A stretch of 64,000 bases of DNA from Neorhizobium sp. UBA3556. GTDB taxonomy: Bacteria > Pseudomonadota > Alphaproteobacteria > Rhizobiales > Rhizobiaceae. The stretch covers positions 1,240,001 through 1,304,000 of the forward strand of contig DFNX01000016.1 of the NCBI GenBank assembly GCA_002376235.1, in the 5' to 3' direction. The first letter of the stretch is position 1. Every line of letters begins with the position of its first letter. Of this stretch, positions 52,294 to 61,359 are shown in pieces. The notes under the pieces were generated by a model. It saw only the letters and a program-made list of their open reading frames with translations. It ran no database searches and was not told where the DNA came from. A program made the position numbers and the translations under genes.

Positions 52294-54615
52294 TTAGCCG
52301 ACGGTACCGAAAGCGCGCGTTTCTGCGCCCTTGTCCCGACGGTTCTGTCGATTGGCGTGCCGACGGGCCGAAGCGGTCTTCTGGCTGAGTTCCGCGATTG
52401 CATTTGCAGGGATCGGCGGCGAAAAAATGTAGCCCTGAACGAGATCGGCAAACCGATGCTTCCTGACCAGTTCGAGCTGCTCGAACGTCTCCACTCCTTC
52501 AACGACGATCCGCAGGTCAAGTTCTCGCGACAGATGCACGATACCGCTGAGAAGCTTGAGACGGCGTGGTTCCGTCCCGATGTCGCGTACGAAAGCGCGG
52601 TCGATCTTGACGATATCGATCGGCAGGGAATCGAGGTAGCTGAGACTTGAGAAGCCCGTGCCGAAATCGTCGATGGCGATGGTCACGCCATTGGCGCGCA
52701 ACCGGCTAAGCGTCGCGCTGACGACGACCGGTTCATCCATGAAGCAGCTCTCGGTCACCTCCAGATGCAGGCGTGTCGGGTCGAGCTTGGTCCGCTCAAG
52801 GATGTCCGCCACCAAGGGAACGATCTGCCCGCCGCGAAGATCGTGGATAGACAGATTGACGGAAACAGAGAGCTCGTTCTGCCAGGAAACACATTCGGTG
52901 CAGGCGCGTTCGAGCACAAACCTGGTGATCTCTGAAATCAACCCCATGCTTTCCGCCATGGGAATGAATATATTCGGCCCGATAAAGCCACGCTCGGGAT
53001 GTGACCAGCGCACCAGCGCTTCGCAGCATTCCATCTCGGAGCCGTCCGGACGATACATCGGCTGGTAAACGACGGTCAGGTCCCCCTGCTCTATCGCAGT
53101 GCGCAGGTCGGCCTTCAGACGCTGCTCCGCTACATAACGGGCATCCATTTCGGGCCGGAACATGGTCAATGTCCCGTTGCCGACTGACTTGGCGTCGTTG
53201 AGCGCGAGGTCCGCCTTGATCTGACAGGCCTCCATATCGAAATCATGCCCGTCGAAGATCACCCCGCCAGCATTGACGAACACCGGCAATTCCAGCCTGT
53301 CGACCCGATAGCTTCCCTGGACTTCCGTCTGGATGGCATTGATGCGAGCTTCCAGGGCACTGCGTTCCTGACCGGTCGCAAATATCACAAACTCGTCGCC
53401 AACCAGCCGACCGACAATGATATCCGGACCCGCTTCACGCACCAACCGCTCGGATATCGCCGCAAGCAGTCGATCGCCAATGACATGCCCCTGCATGTCA
53501 TTGACATGCTTGAAGCCATCGACATCGAAGATCACAAACGCCGCGAACTGATCGGCGCCGACGTCATGGAGATGACGCGTGGCGAGTTCGGCGAAATAAC
53601 CACGTGTCGGCAGCCCCGTCAGAGTGTCGTAACGCACCAGATGCAGGATCTTTTCTTCTGCTGCCACACGCGCGCTGACATCTTCGAACAACATGACGAC
53701 GCCACCGTCGGCGCGGTGGCTGAGCGAGAATTCAAGGTAGACCGTCTCCTTCAAGCACAGAAGCGTCTTGCCCGCCTGCCCCGCGGACAGTTGCCCTATC
53801 CTCCTCAGGAGATCATCCGAAAGCGACTTCCCGCTTCGGCGCAACACCGTCAGAAACGCCGCGCCCTTCAATTCCTCCTCGTTCGGCAACTCCAGAAGCT
53901 CGCAGGCGCGACGGTTGATCACCTGCACCCGGCCATCGGCATCGAGCATGATCAATGCATGGGTCATCGTCGTCAGCGCGATATCGAGCTGGTCGGCGAT
54001 CCGCGTCATTTCTCGTGAGGCCAGCACATTTTCGTACAGGAATTCCCGCACACCCTTGGCCATGGACTGCGTCGTCAGCCCGAATGGAATGAGGAAAAGA
54101 GAGATGAGAGCGAGATAAACGTCTCCCGTAAAAAGACAGGCAAGAACCAGCGGAAGGCAGCACCCGATCGTCTGAAGCGAAACGGCACGCGCCGAACCAT
54201 AGTTTCGGCCGACAATGGAAACCATCGAAGCCATGGTGACGGCGATGCACATGAAGGCGGCCAGCATGTCCCTGAGAACAAAGACGGCATAGGCGCTTCC
54301 GATACCGAGCACGAATGCGGTAATCGCCGCACCATTTACATAGCGAGTTTCCCAGGCCTCGATTTCGCCTTTGGAAAGCTGGCCGTGATCGACCATGTCG
54401 AACCGGCGGAACCAATAGATGCGATAGGCAAATACGGTGATGAACACCGCAATCATGAGGATGTAAAACCAGGACCCAGTCGTGGCAAAAATGATCGCGC
54501 AGGACAGGATATGGACAACCATTCCAGTCCACAGCGTTCCACGGTTGTTGAATAGCGATTCGACGAACGGCAGATACAGCTCTGTCGACAGCGTCTTCGC
54601 TTCCAAATCCTTCAT
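52294..54615 (-). CDS. Membrane GGDEF-EAL protein; degenerate GGDEF, intact EAL
   Basis: A 773-residue protein. Residues about 30-195 contain five to six membrane helices, residues 210-330 a PAS-like sensor (ALIMLDADGRVQVINRRACELLEL), 345-500 a GGDEF domain and 520-760 an EAL domain. The GGDEF motif reads VGDEF (405-409), losing the first Gly, so cyclase activity is doubtful. The EAL domain keeps its residues: Glu532 in EAL, VNLSIH, LEVTES, IDDFGTG, VKIDR and VEGVET. It should therefore degrade c-di-GMP, perhaps with the GGDEF domain acting as a GTP sensor. The ATG at 54615 has GGAG five bases upstream. Confidence 0.9.
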   Translation of the reverse strand: MKDLEAKTLSTELYLPFVESLFNNRGTLWTGMVVHILSCAIIFATTGSWFYILMIAVFITVFAYRIYWFRRFDMVDHGQLSKGEIEAWETRYVNGAAITAFVLGIGSAYAVFVLRDMLAAFMCIAVTMASMVSIVGRNYGSARAVSLQTIGCCLPLVLACLFTGDVYLALISLFLIPFGLTTQSMAKGVREFLYENVLASREMTRIADQLDIALTTMTHALIMLDADGRVQVINRRACELLELPNEEELKGAAFLTVLRRSGKSLSDDLLRRIGQLSAGQAGKTLLCLKETVYLEFSLSHRADGGVVMLFEDVSARVAAEEKILHLVRYDTLTGLPTRGYFAELATRHLHDVGADQFAAFVIFDVDGFKHVNDMQGHVIGDRLLAAISERLVREAGPDIIVGRLVGDEFVIFATGQERSALEARINAIQTEVQGSYRVDRLELPVFVNAGGVIFDGHDFDMEACQIKADLALNDAKSVGNGTLTMFRPEMDARYVAEQRLKADLRTAIEQGDLTVVYQPMYRPDGSEMECCEALVRWSHPERGFIGPNIFIPMAESMGLISEITRFVLERACTECVSWQNELSVSVNLSIHDLRGGQIVPLVADILERTKLDPTRLHLEVTESCFMDEPVVVSATLSRLRANGVTIAIDDFGTGFSSLSYLDSLPIDIVKIDRAFVRDIGTEPRRLKLLSGIVHLSRELDLRIVVEGVETFEQLELVRKHRFADLVQGYIFSPPIPANAIAELSQKTASARRHANRQNRRDKGAETRAFGTVG

Positions 54616-54946
54616 CGGGTCTCCACCGGGTCTCATTCCCTTGGCTTTCGCGCGACAATGCAGAAAACCCTTTAAGATTTGATTGTTGCTCGGTTTACCC
54701 CCGTAACCTTGGGGAGCGAACATTCAAACGTGTTCAACGAAGCGTAAAGGAAGTTGCACACATTCGATACGCCATAGGCGCTCTGTCTACCGAGGGGCCT
54801 GAAGCTTGAAAGCAGCCGCAAGGCCCTGAATTTCCGGCCTGCCACGCCCTCCTTGCATTCGTTTCCGCTTTTCTTTCCTTAGACCTTGGTTTACATCGCC
54901 ATCACAGAACAGGCGGGATACAAGGACCTGTTGGGAGCGGGAACGA

Positions 54947-55486
54947 ATGAGACTTTTATTACGGTTTAGCGGCCTGATAGACCGCTTGAGCGAAGTGCTG
55001 GGAAAATTTTCCGGTTACCTCGTACTGGCCTGCTGTTTGATCAGTGCAGGCAACGCATTCATTCGGTATATGTTCAATTACAGCTCGAATGGCTGGCTTG
55101 AGATACAATGGTATCTCTTTGGCTTCGTCGTCCTGATCGGCGCATCCCATACCTTACGCCTCAATGAACATGTTCGCGTCGACCTTATTTACGGCTCCGT
55201 TTCGGATCGTACGCGGCTGTGGATCGATACGCTCGGCCTGATCGTGTTTCTCATCCCGGCATGCCTTTATCTTACATGGCTTTCATGGCCATTCTTCTTC
55301 CTGTCCTATCAGCAGGGAGAAATGTCCTCCAATGCAGGCGGGCTCCTGCGCTGGCCTATCAAGCTTGTGATTGTCGCAGGTTTTCTGTTGCTCGCGCTGC
55401 AGGGCTTCTCCGAGTTGATCAAGCGGATTGCGGGGCTTACGGGCACCCTTGAGGTCGATACGGCCTACGAAAAACCGCTTCAATAA
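54947..55486 (+). CDS. dctQ: TRAP transporter small permease (DctQ type)
   Basis: A 179-residue protein with four helices, the membrane subunit DctQ of a TRAP transporter for organic anions. LVLACCLISAGNAFIRYMFNYSSNGWLEIQWYLFG is the family signature, and HVRVDLIYG follows. It lies 19 bases before dctM on the same strand and is cotranscribed with it. GGGAGCGGGAACGA precedes the ATG. The substrate is set by DctP and is unknown. Confidence 0.9.
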   Translation: MRLLLRFSGLIDRLSEVLGKFSGYLVLACCLISAGNAFIRYMFNYSSNGWLEIQWYLFGFVVLIGASHTLRLNEHVRVDLIYGSVSDRTRLWIDTLGLIVFLIPACLYLTWLSWPFFFLSYQQGEMSSNAGGLLRWPIKLVIVAGFLLLALQGFSELIKRIAGLTGTLEVDTAYEKPLQ

Positions 55487-55505
55487 GGCATCGGGGGATT
55501 AAGCC

Positions 55506-56990
55506 ATGTTCGCATTCGGCATAATGCCGCCAGCCATGTTCCTGGGCATGATCATCTTCATGCTCTACGGCTTTCCGGTCGCCTTCTCGCTATCGGCCGT
55601 CGGCCTTTTCTTCGGCCTGCTTGGAATTGCCACGGGCCATTTCGACTTTGCATTCCTGCAGGCGTTGCCACTACGCATCTTCGGCATCGTCTCCAATGAC
55701 CTGCTGCTCGCCATCCCGTTCTTCACCTTGATGGGCGCGATACTCGAGCGCTGCGGCCTTGCGGAGGATTTGCTGGAAGGTACAGGAAAGCTGTTCGGCG
55801 CAGTTCCGGGCGGCCTCGCTTACGCGGTCATCATCGTCGGTGCCATTCTCGGCGCAATCACCGGCACGGTCGCGGCATCGGTCATCACCATGGGCGTGAT
55901 CTCGCTGCCGATCATGCTGAAATACGGTTATAATCCACGGCTCGCGACCGGCGTCATCGCCGCATCTGGCACGATCACGCAGGTCATCCCGCCGTCTCTG
56001 GTTCTCATCGTACTCGCAGACCAGCTCGGCCGTTCCGTCGGTGACATGTATCTCGGTGCGATCGGCCCTTCGATCCTGCAGGTCCTGATCTTCCTCGGCT
56101 TCATCTTCATCCTGTCGATAGTTCGGCCCAAGGATGTCCCGCCGCTACCGCCGGAAGCGCGCGGTGAGCTGAATGCCGCTTTGATCATCCGTGTCCTTTG
56201 GAGCATGGTGCCGTCAGTCGTGCTGATCTTCCTCGTGCTCGGCACGCTGTTCCTCGGCCTGGCTACGCCAACGGAAGCAGGCGCTCTCGGCGTTGTCGGC
56301 GCAATGGTGCTTGCCGCCCTTCACCGCCGTCTCACCTGGGCCCTCATCAAGCAGGCAATGCGTTCGACCATGATCATCACTTCGATGGTGGTCTTCATTC
56401 TGGTCGGCGCCACCTGCTTCAGCCTGGTCTTCCAGGGCATGGACGGCGGCCTGTGGATCGAGCATCTGCTTTCTCACATTCCCGGTGGCGCGCTCGGCTT
56501 CCTGATCTTCGTCAACATCTTCATCTTCTTCCTGGCATTCTTCCTCGATTTCTTCGAAATCGCCTTCATCGTCCTGCCGCTTCTGGCACCTGTTGCCCAG
56601 TCGCTTGGCATCGACCTGATCTGGTTCGGCGTCCTGCTCTGCGTCAACATGCAGACGAGCTTCATGCACCCGCCCTTCGGCTTTGCACTCTTCTACCTGC
56701 GCTCGATTGCACCAAAGACTGTGAAGACCAAAGACATCTATCTCGGTGCGATCCCGTGGCTCGGCATGCAGCTTATCCTCGTCGCCATCATCATCTTCTG
56801 GCCGGAATCGGTGACCTACTGGCTCGACAAGGCGCCGGAAGTGGACCTCAACTCGATCAAGATCGAGGTTCCCGGATTTGGCAATGACAGCGGAGGGAGT
56901 GGAATGCCGAATTTCGGTCTGCCACCCATGGACGGTGCACCGGCCCAGCCGGCGGCTCCCAATCTGTCCGAACCGCCAAAATTCAACTGA
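55506..56990 (+). CDS. dctM: TRAP transporter large permease (DctM type)
   Basis: A 494-residue protein with about twelve helices that forms the Na+-driven channel. Motifs GIVSNDLLLAIPFFTLMGAILERCGLAEDLLEG and ASGTITQVIPPSLVLIVLADQLG are family marks. The C-terminal 35 residues are a Pro/Gly-rich tail (GFGNDSGGSGMPNFGLPPM) not found in most DctM proteins, which is unusual. It follows dctQ and is ended by tandem terminators at 56995 and 57043. It is convergent with dctP. Confidence 0.93.
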   Translation: MFAFGIMPPAMFLGMIIFMLYGFPVAFSLSAVGLFFGLLGIATGHFDFAFLQALPLRIFGIVSNDLLLAIPFFTLMGAILERCGLAEDLLEGTGKLFGAVPGGLAYAVIIVGAILGAITGTVAASVITMGVISLPIMLKYGYNPRLATGVIAASGTITQVIPPSLVLIVLADQLGRSVGDMYLGAIGPSILQVLIFLGFIFILSIVRPKDVPPLPPEARGELNAALIIRVLWSMVPSVVLIFLVLGTLFLGLATPTEAGALGVVGAMVLAALHRRLTWALIKQAMRSTMIITSMVVFILVGATCFSLVFQGMDGGLWIEHLLSHIPGGALGFLIFVNIFIFFLAFFLDFFEIAFIVLPLLAPVAQSLGIDLIWFGVLLCVNMQTSFMHPPFGFALFYLRSIAPKTVKTKDIYLGAIPWLGMQLILVAIIIFWPESVTYWLDKAPEVDLNSIKIEVPGFGNDSGGSGMPNFGLPPMDGAPAQPAAPNLSEPPKFN

Positions 56991-56994
56991 CACG

Positions 56995-57022
56995 AAAGGC
57001 CCGGCATCAAACCGGGCCTTTT
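56995..57022 (+). terminator. First terminator after dctM
   Basis: A ten-pair stem AAAGGCCCGG/CCGGGCCTTT around CATCAAA ends in four T. It lies 4 bases after the dctM stop. Confidence 0.85.
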
Positions 57023-57042
57023 CATAAACTTCCGTTGAGACT

Positions 57043-57081
57043 CGAAAGCCCCGGAACACAGCTCCGGGGCTTTCGATTTTT
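57043..57081 (+). terminator. Second, longer terminator between dctM and dctP
   Basis: A thirteen-pair stem CGAAAGCCCCGGA/TCCGGGGCTTTCG with loop ACACAGC is followed by ATTTTTAT on the plus strand. It lies 20 bases before the end of convergent dctP and may also stop readthrough from that side. Confidence 0.85.
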
Positions 57082-57101
57082 ATCGGCAATCAATGCTCGG
57101 A

Positions 57102-58208
57102 TCAGATCTTGCCGTTACGCTGCTGGATCATCATGAATGTGTCGAACGTGTATTCCGACAGCTGCATCCAGAGATATCCCTCCTTCTTGAAGGCCACCTG
57201 GTCCTCGTAGACCTTCTTGAAGTCGGCATTGGTTGCCGAGATCTCCTTGTAGACCTCCAGCGCCGCGTTGTAGCAGGCTTCCAGAATATCCTGGCTAAAA
57301 GGCCGCAACGTCGTACCCTGTGACACGATCTGCTTGATCGCCGTCGGGTTCTTCTGGTCGTATTTGGCCATCATGTTGGTGTTGGCAAAGGCGCAGGCAT
57401 CGGTCAGCGCCGCCTGATATTGCTTCGGCAGGCTGTTCCACTTGTCGAGGTTCATGAAAGCATGGATCGTCGGCCCACCTTCCCAGAAGGCCGGATAATA
57501 ATAGTATTTGGCAACCTTGAAGAAACCGAGCTTGTGGTCGTCATAAGGGCCGACCCATTCGGCGGCGTCGATCGTCCCCTTTTCCAGCGCCGGATAGATA
57601 TCGCCACCGGCGATCTGCTGCGGCACCGCCCCGAGTTTCTCCAGCACCTTGCCGGCAATACCGGCAATGCGCATCTTCACGCCCTTGAAGTCATCGACGG
57701 TATTGATCTCCTTGCGGAACCAGCCACCCATCTGCGCCCCGGTATTGCCGGCGGGCAGGCCGAATATGTTGTGCTTGGCGTAGAACTCGTTCATCAGCGT
57801 GTTGCCGTTACCCTGATAGAACCAGGAATTGGTCAGCCGCGCATTCATGCCGAACGGAATTGCCGTCCCGATCGCGAATGTTGGATCCTTGCCGACGAAA
57901 TAATAGGAGCAGGTGTGGCACATCTCGACCGTTCCGGACGAGACGGCATCGGCGGCCTGCAGACCCGGAACGATTTCACCGGCCGCAAAGGGCTGGATGG
58001 TGAAATTCCCGTCCGTAGCCGCCGCCACATGTTTTGAAATGTCGTCAGCACCGCCATAAATCGTATCGAGCGATTTCGGAAATGACGATGTGAGACGCCA
58101 GTTGATTTTGGGATTGGACTGGGCAATTGCAGGCGCAGCCAAGGATCCGGCGGCAAGCGCCCCCGCCCCGGTAACTGCGGCTTTCTTGAAGAACTGACGA
58201 CGATCCAT
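57102..58208 (-). CDS. dctP: TRAP transporter periplasmic substrate-binding protein (DctP), Tat-exported
   Basis: A 368-residue solute-binding protein. The signal peptide has MDRRQFFKK, a twin-arginine motif (RRxFFK), and ends near AAPAIAQ, so it folds in the cytoplasm and is exported by Tat. The mature protein has the DctP-type fold: NPKINWRLTSSFPKSLDTIYGGAD, MGGWFRKEINTVDDFKGVKMRIAGIAGKVLEKLGAVPQ and GALEKGTIDAAEWVGPYDD-like segment. Tat export and this sequence fit the branch with dimeric binding proteins. It probably serves dctQ-dctM. The ATG at 58208 is fixed by GGAGG six bases upstream; an in-frame ATG at 58226 would put the ribosome binding site inside the gene. Confidence 0.92.
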   Translation of the reverse strand: MDRRQFFKKAAVTGAGALAAGSLAAPAIAQSNPKINWRLTSSFPKSLDTIYGGADDISKHVAAATDGNFTIQPFAAGEIVPGLQAADAVSSGTVEMCHTCSYYFVGKDPTFAIGTAIPFGMNARLTNSWFYQGNGNTLMNEFYAKHNIFGLPAGNTGAQMGGWFRKEINTVDDFKGVKMRIAGIAGKVLEKLGAVPQQIAGGDIYPALEKGTIDAAEWVGPYDDHKLGFFKVAKYYYYPAFWEGGPTIHAFMNLDKWNSLPKQYQAALTDACAFANTNMMAKYDQKNPTAIKQIVSQGTTLRPFSQDILEACYNAALEVYKEISATNADFKKVYEDQVAFKKEGYLWMQLSEYTFDTFMMIQQRNGKI

Positions 58209-58455
58209 GAATATCCTCCCGATCATGATCGACTACCGGCGTATCCTCCAATCCGCCGGAAATCGCATATAAGGAAAACATGTTGCATGAAGGCTTGCAA
58301 GCGAAGCTCAGCATAAACGAGCGGTTGAAGCGCCTTTAACGAATTAGACTTTCGTCTGCATTGCCTGAACTTCTAATTATAGATTGTTTTCAGCAGCATA
58401 TGCTCATTATTTCAGCAGCTGCAGCTTCATCCGGAGAACACCGACCCGGCTTGTA

Positions 58456-58605
58456 TCACCCGCGGAAAAGCTTCCCGTTCTCGGCATCTTCGGCAGCACG
58501 GTTCGCCCGTTGCACACGAATGAAGTCACGAGGGATGACATAGGCTCCAACAAGCCACCAGATGATCACAAGGCCGGCGACATAAGGCGAAAGAGCGGCA
58601 AACAT
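58456..58605 (-). CDS. Small single-pass membrane peptide, 49 residues
   Basis: A 49-residue protein too short for usual gene callers. It begins MFAALSPYVAGLVIIWWLVG and has one transmembrane helix (about residues 8-24), then a basic and polar tail (IPRDFIRVQRANRAAEDAENG). AAAAAGGAG lies 5-6 bases before the ATG at 58605, a very good ribosome binding site, and the stop is in frame with no overlap to other genes. No family was recognised. It lies upstream of dctP on the same strand, about 250 bases away, so it might be an accessory of the TRAP system or unrelated. Confidence 0.6.
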   Translation of the reverse strand: MFAALSPYVAGLVIIWWLVGAYVIPRDFIRVQRANRAAEDAENGKLFRG

Positions 58606-58825
58606 GGGGGTCTCCTTTTTGAATTGGCCACCTGTAGCCTCCTCCCGAAGAGCAGATCATTTCATGACATAGCGCAACAAAATGAGAAGATAATGTAGGT
58701 CCGCCAGGCTATCGGCCCTTCCCGGGAATTCCCATCCCACGGCGGCTGGTTTGCAACATCAATTCCTCTAGCAATTGACGGCGTTCTCTGTTTCTCTGGC
58801 ATCGCCCCATCAATTTGGAACCAAC

Positions 58826-59614
58826 ATGCCCTCTCACCTGCCGAAATCCATCGTCGCCGTCCCTGCCGACACTCGCGACATCGAAGGCGCCATCTGGCAC
58901 GCTGCACCGAACCAGTATGTGTCGGCCGCGCTCAAAGTGGCCGACGTGATGTCGTTCATCGTGCCGGCGTTTGAAACGGGCAATGATGCGGACACTATTC
59001 TCGACCGGGTCGATGGCATTCTGATTTCCGGTGCGGTCAGCAATGTTCATCCGTCGCTTTATGGCAGAGAGGCCACCGAGGCCGACGGGCCATTTGATCA
59101 GGGCCGTGATGCGACATCCCTGCCGCTCATCCGTCGCGCTATTGAACGCGGCATCCCGCTTCTCGCGATCTGCCGCGGCATACAGGAACTGAACGTCGCG
59201 CTCGGTGGAACGCTCGCAAGCGAGATCCAGGATCAGCCGGGCATATGGGACCATCGCAAGCCCGACGTTAAGGATCGCGACGGCATGTATGCGATCCGCC
59301 AGCCGGTCATCGTCGCGGAAGGTTCCTGCATTGCCCGTTACCTCGGCACAGCAGGCGAAGTCCAGGTGAACTCGCTCCATCGTCAGGCGATCTCCGAAAC
59401 GGCCCCGAGGCTGCAGGTGGAAGCGCGCGCGCAAGACGGTACCGTCGAAGCCGTGTCTGTCATCGACGCCAAGAATTTTGCCGTTGGCGTGCAATGGCAT
59501 CCCGAATATTGGGCCGAAACGGATGCACCATCCCGCGCCCTGTTCGAAGCTTTTGGCGAGGCCGTACGCGCCTATTCAGCCCGCAAGGCAACGCTTGCGG
59601 GCGCAGCGGCCTGA
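58826..59614 (+). CDS. Gamma-glutamyl-gamma-aminobutyrate hydrolase-like protein (PuuD family)
   Basis: A 262-residue class I glutamine-amidotransferase-like hydrolase. The triad is Cys116 (AICRGIQELN), His225 (GVQWHPEY) and Glu227. ISGAVSNVHPSLYG and the EVQVNSLHRQAI segment are typical of PuuD, which splits gamma-glutamyl-GABA in putrescine catabolism. No other puu genes are near, so the substrate is not certain. The ATG at 58826 follows TTTGGAACCAAC; the in-frame ATG at 58775 adds 17 unlike residues. It is convergent with the LacI gene, 13 bases apart. Confidence 0.87.
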   Translation: MPSHLPKSIVAVPADTRDIEGAIWHAAPNQYVSAALKVADVMSFIVPAFETGNDADTILDRVDGILISGAVSNVHPSLYGREATEADGPFDQGRDATSLPLIRRAIERGIPLLAICRGIQELNVALGGTLASEIQDQPGIWDHRKPDVKDRDGMYAIRQPVIVAEGSCIARYLGTAGEVQVNSLHRQAISETAPRLQVEARAQDGTVEAVSVIDAKNFAVGVQWHPEYWAETDAPSRALFEAFGEAVRAYSARKATLAGAAA

Positions 59615-59627
59615 GTCGTATCGATCA

Positions 59628-60665
59628 TCAGGCCTTGGCGAGATCCCGAAGCGGCTTGTAAGGGGATGTCGACTGGCGGATACGCATTTCCGGCTTGATA
59701 AGATGCAGGCCATCCGGCTCATGGCTTCCGGCAAGCCGATCGAGAAGTGCGCGCGCCGCAAGCCGCCCGACATCTGCCTGCTGGTTGGAAACGGTTGTCA
59801 GTGATGGCGTCGAAATCGAGGCCTGTTCCAGATCGTCGTAGCCGGTAACGGAAATGTCCTGCCCGGGAATGAGCCCTGCGCGAGCAATGCCGTTCATCAG
59901 CCCGATCGCCACGAGATCGTTCCAGCAGACGGCTGCCGTCGGCTTCTGCGGCAGAGACAGGAAATTCACTGCGGCCTCGAACCCGCCCTGCATCGTACGG
60001 GGACCTGGAATGCGCAGGCCCGGATCGACCTCGATATTGGCCTTTCGCAACGCGTCGACATAACCCTGATAGCGGTCACGACCGGTCGAGGTCTGGTCCG
60101 TACCGCCGATCATTGCGATCACCCGGTGACCAAGCCCAATCAGATGGTTTGTGGCAAGCGAGATGCCATAGCTGTCATCGCCGCGATAGGTCGGCAGGTC
60201 GACGCCATCCATAGTACGAGCGACGAGAATGGCCGGCATGCCGTTCTGCTCCGCCAGCCTGATATCCTCGACAGGCGTGCCGATGGCCGGCGACATGATC
60301 ACACCGTCACCGCCAAGCTGCAGCAGCGTCTCGATGAAGGTGCGCTGCTTTTCGACCGAGTCGTAATGGTTGGAAAGAATGAAGGTATGGCTGCTGCGAT
60401 CGAGTTCGGTTTCGATCGCCTTGAGGATTTCACCGTAGAACGGGTTCATGACGTCATGCACGACGACGCCGATAATGCCTGAACGCGAGGTTCTAAGGCT
60501 GGCGGCCCGACGGTTGTAGATATAGCCGAGCGCCCGTGCCTGCTCCTTGATCTTGTCGCGCGTGTCTGCGGCGACGAGCGGGCTGTCACGGAGTGCCAAT
60601 GAAATTGTTGCAGTCGAAAGTCCAAGGCTGTCTGCGATCGTAGAAAGCTTCACCTTCTGCGCCAT
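59628..60665 (-). CDS. LacI-family transcriptional regulator
   Basis: A 345-residue repressor. The helix-turn-helix lies at residues 6-27 (LSTIADSLGLSTATISLALR), with hinge helix YIYNRRAASLRTSRSG and a periplasmic-binding-type sensor domain (residues 62-340) with a sugar-like binding pocket. A GAAAGCCGGTTTC site with GAAA/TTTC ends lies 23-35 bases before the start, so autoregulation is likely. Target genes and inducer are unknown; the convergent PuuD-like gene is one candidate. Confidence 0.9.
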   Translation of the reverse strand: MAQKVKLSTIADSLGLSTATISLALRDSPLVAADTRDKIKEQARALGYIYNRRAASLRTSRSGIIGVVVHDVMNPFYGEILKAIETELDRSSHTFILSNHYDSVEKQRTFIETLLQLGGDGVIMSPAIGTPVEDIRLAEQNGMPAILVARTMDGVDLPTYRGDDSYGISLATNHLIGLGHRVIAMIGGTDQTSTGRDRYQGYVDALRKANIEVDPGLRIPGPRTMQGGFEAAVNFLSLPQKPTAAVCWNDLVAIGLMNGIARAGLIPGQDISVTGYDDLEQASISTPSLTTVSNQQADVGRLAARALLDRLAGSHEPDGLHLIKPEMRIRQSTSPYKPLRDLAKA

Positions 60666-60687
60666 AACCCCTCCAGATGCTTTTCTT

Positions 60688-60700
60688 GAAAGCCGGTTTC
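60688..60700. promoter_or_regulatory. Possible LacI-family operator
   Basis: GAAAGCCGGTTTC has GAAA and TTTC ends around a CCGG centre, the general pattern of LacI-family operators. It lies just upstream of the LacI gene start (60665). The match is imperfect in symmetry. Confidence 0.35.
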
Positions 60701-60782
60701 TGATGCCGGCCTCGCAAACTAAAATTTTTAAATAAACAATTTAATTTGCAAGCACAATAGGTGGGGAGCGTACCGAAAATCG

Positions 60783-61277
60783 TCAGTCTTCGTCGGCTTC
60801 CGGCTGCAGGTTATGCTCCACGGCTCTCAGCAGTTTCAGAAGTGTGCGCACTTCCTTTTCGGAAAACCCCTTCACCGCAATCGCACCGCAATCTGCAACA
60901 GACTGACCGATCGACTCGACGCTCTTGAGACCGTTTTCCGTCAAATGAACCTTGGTCAGGCGCCCGTCATGCCCGTCAGCCCTGCGCTCGACAAAGCCCT
61001 GTGCCTCCATACGCCCGATCGTGCGCGTCATGGTCGGAGCCTTCACGCCAAGCCTTGCGGCCAGTTGACCAGGCGTCTGCCCGTCATCTTCCGAAAGCGC
61101 GAGGATAACCCCGTCCTGACCGGCATAAAGACCACTGTCGGAAATGCTGCGACTGAGCGCGGTGCGAACCGAACGAGCCGCCTGAGTGATCGCCGGCGCA
61201 AGATCGGCCGCCGAAAGTGCAGCAAGCTCTTTCTTCTTGCCGGATTTCGCTTTCTTCTCGCCCTTTTTCTTGCTCAT
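60783..61277 (-). CDS. MarR-family transcriptional regulator
   Basis: A 164-residue winged-helix regulator. A Lys-rich N-terminal tail (SKKKGEKKAKSGKKKE, residues 2-17) precedes the MarR core: ALSEDDGQTPGQLAARLGVKAPTMTRTIGRMEAQGFVERR holds the recognition helix, and HDGRLTKVHLTENG forms the wing. The start at 61277 has GCAGG close upstream; ATGs at 61334 and 61391 are in frame but extend into the neighbouring gene. It is divergent from a creatininase-family gene and probably represses it. The basic tail is unusual in MarR proteins. Confidence 0.87.
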   Translation of the reverse strand: MSKKKGEKKAKSGKKKELAALSAADLAPAITQAARSVRTALSRSISDSGLYAGQDGVILALSEDDGQTPGQLAARLGVKAPTMTRTIGRMEAQGFVERRADGHDGRLTKVHLTENGLKSVESIGQSVADCGAIAVKGFSEKEVRTLLKLLRAVEHNLQPEADED

Positions 61278-61359
61278 CGGTCCTGCCCGCTTTGCTTGGT
61301 GAAGGTCGTCATTATAGTAGTGCGCGCTATCCATAACGAAACCGGGAAACCACCGCCAG

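Noticed and set aside
58361..58543. 60-codon ORF on the plus strand near the TRAP genes
   Set aside because: No ribosome binding site, and it overlaps the better supported 49-codon gene on the other strand.
61316..61330. TAGTGCGCGCTA-like dyad as a MarR operator
   Set aside because: Two mismatches in twelve bases; too weak to call, though the position between divergent genes is suitable.
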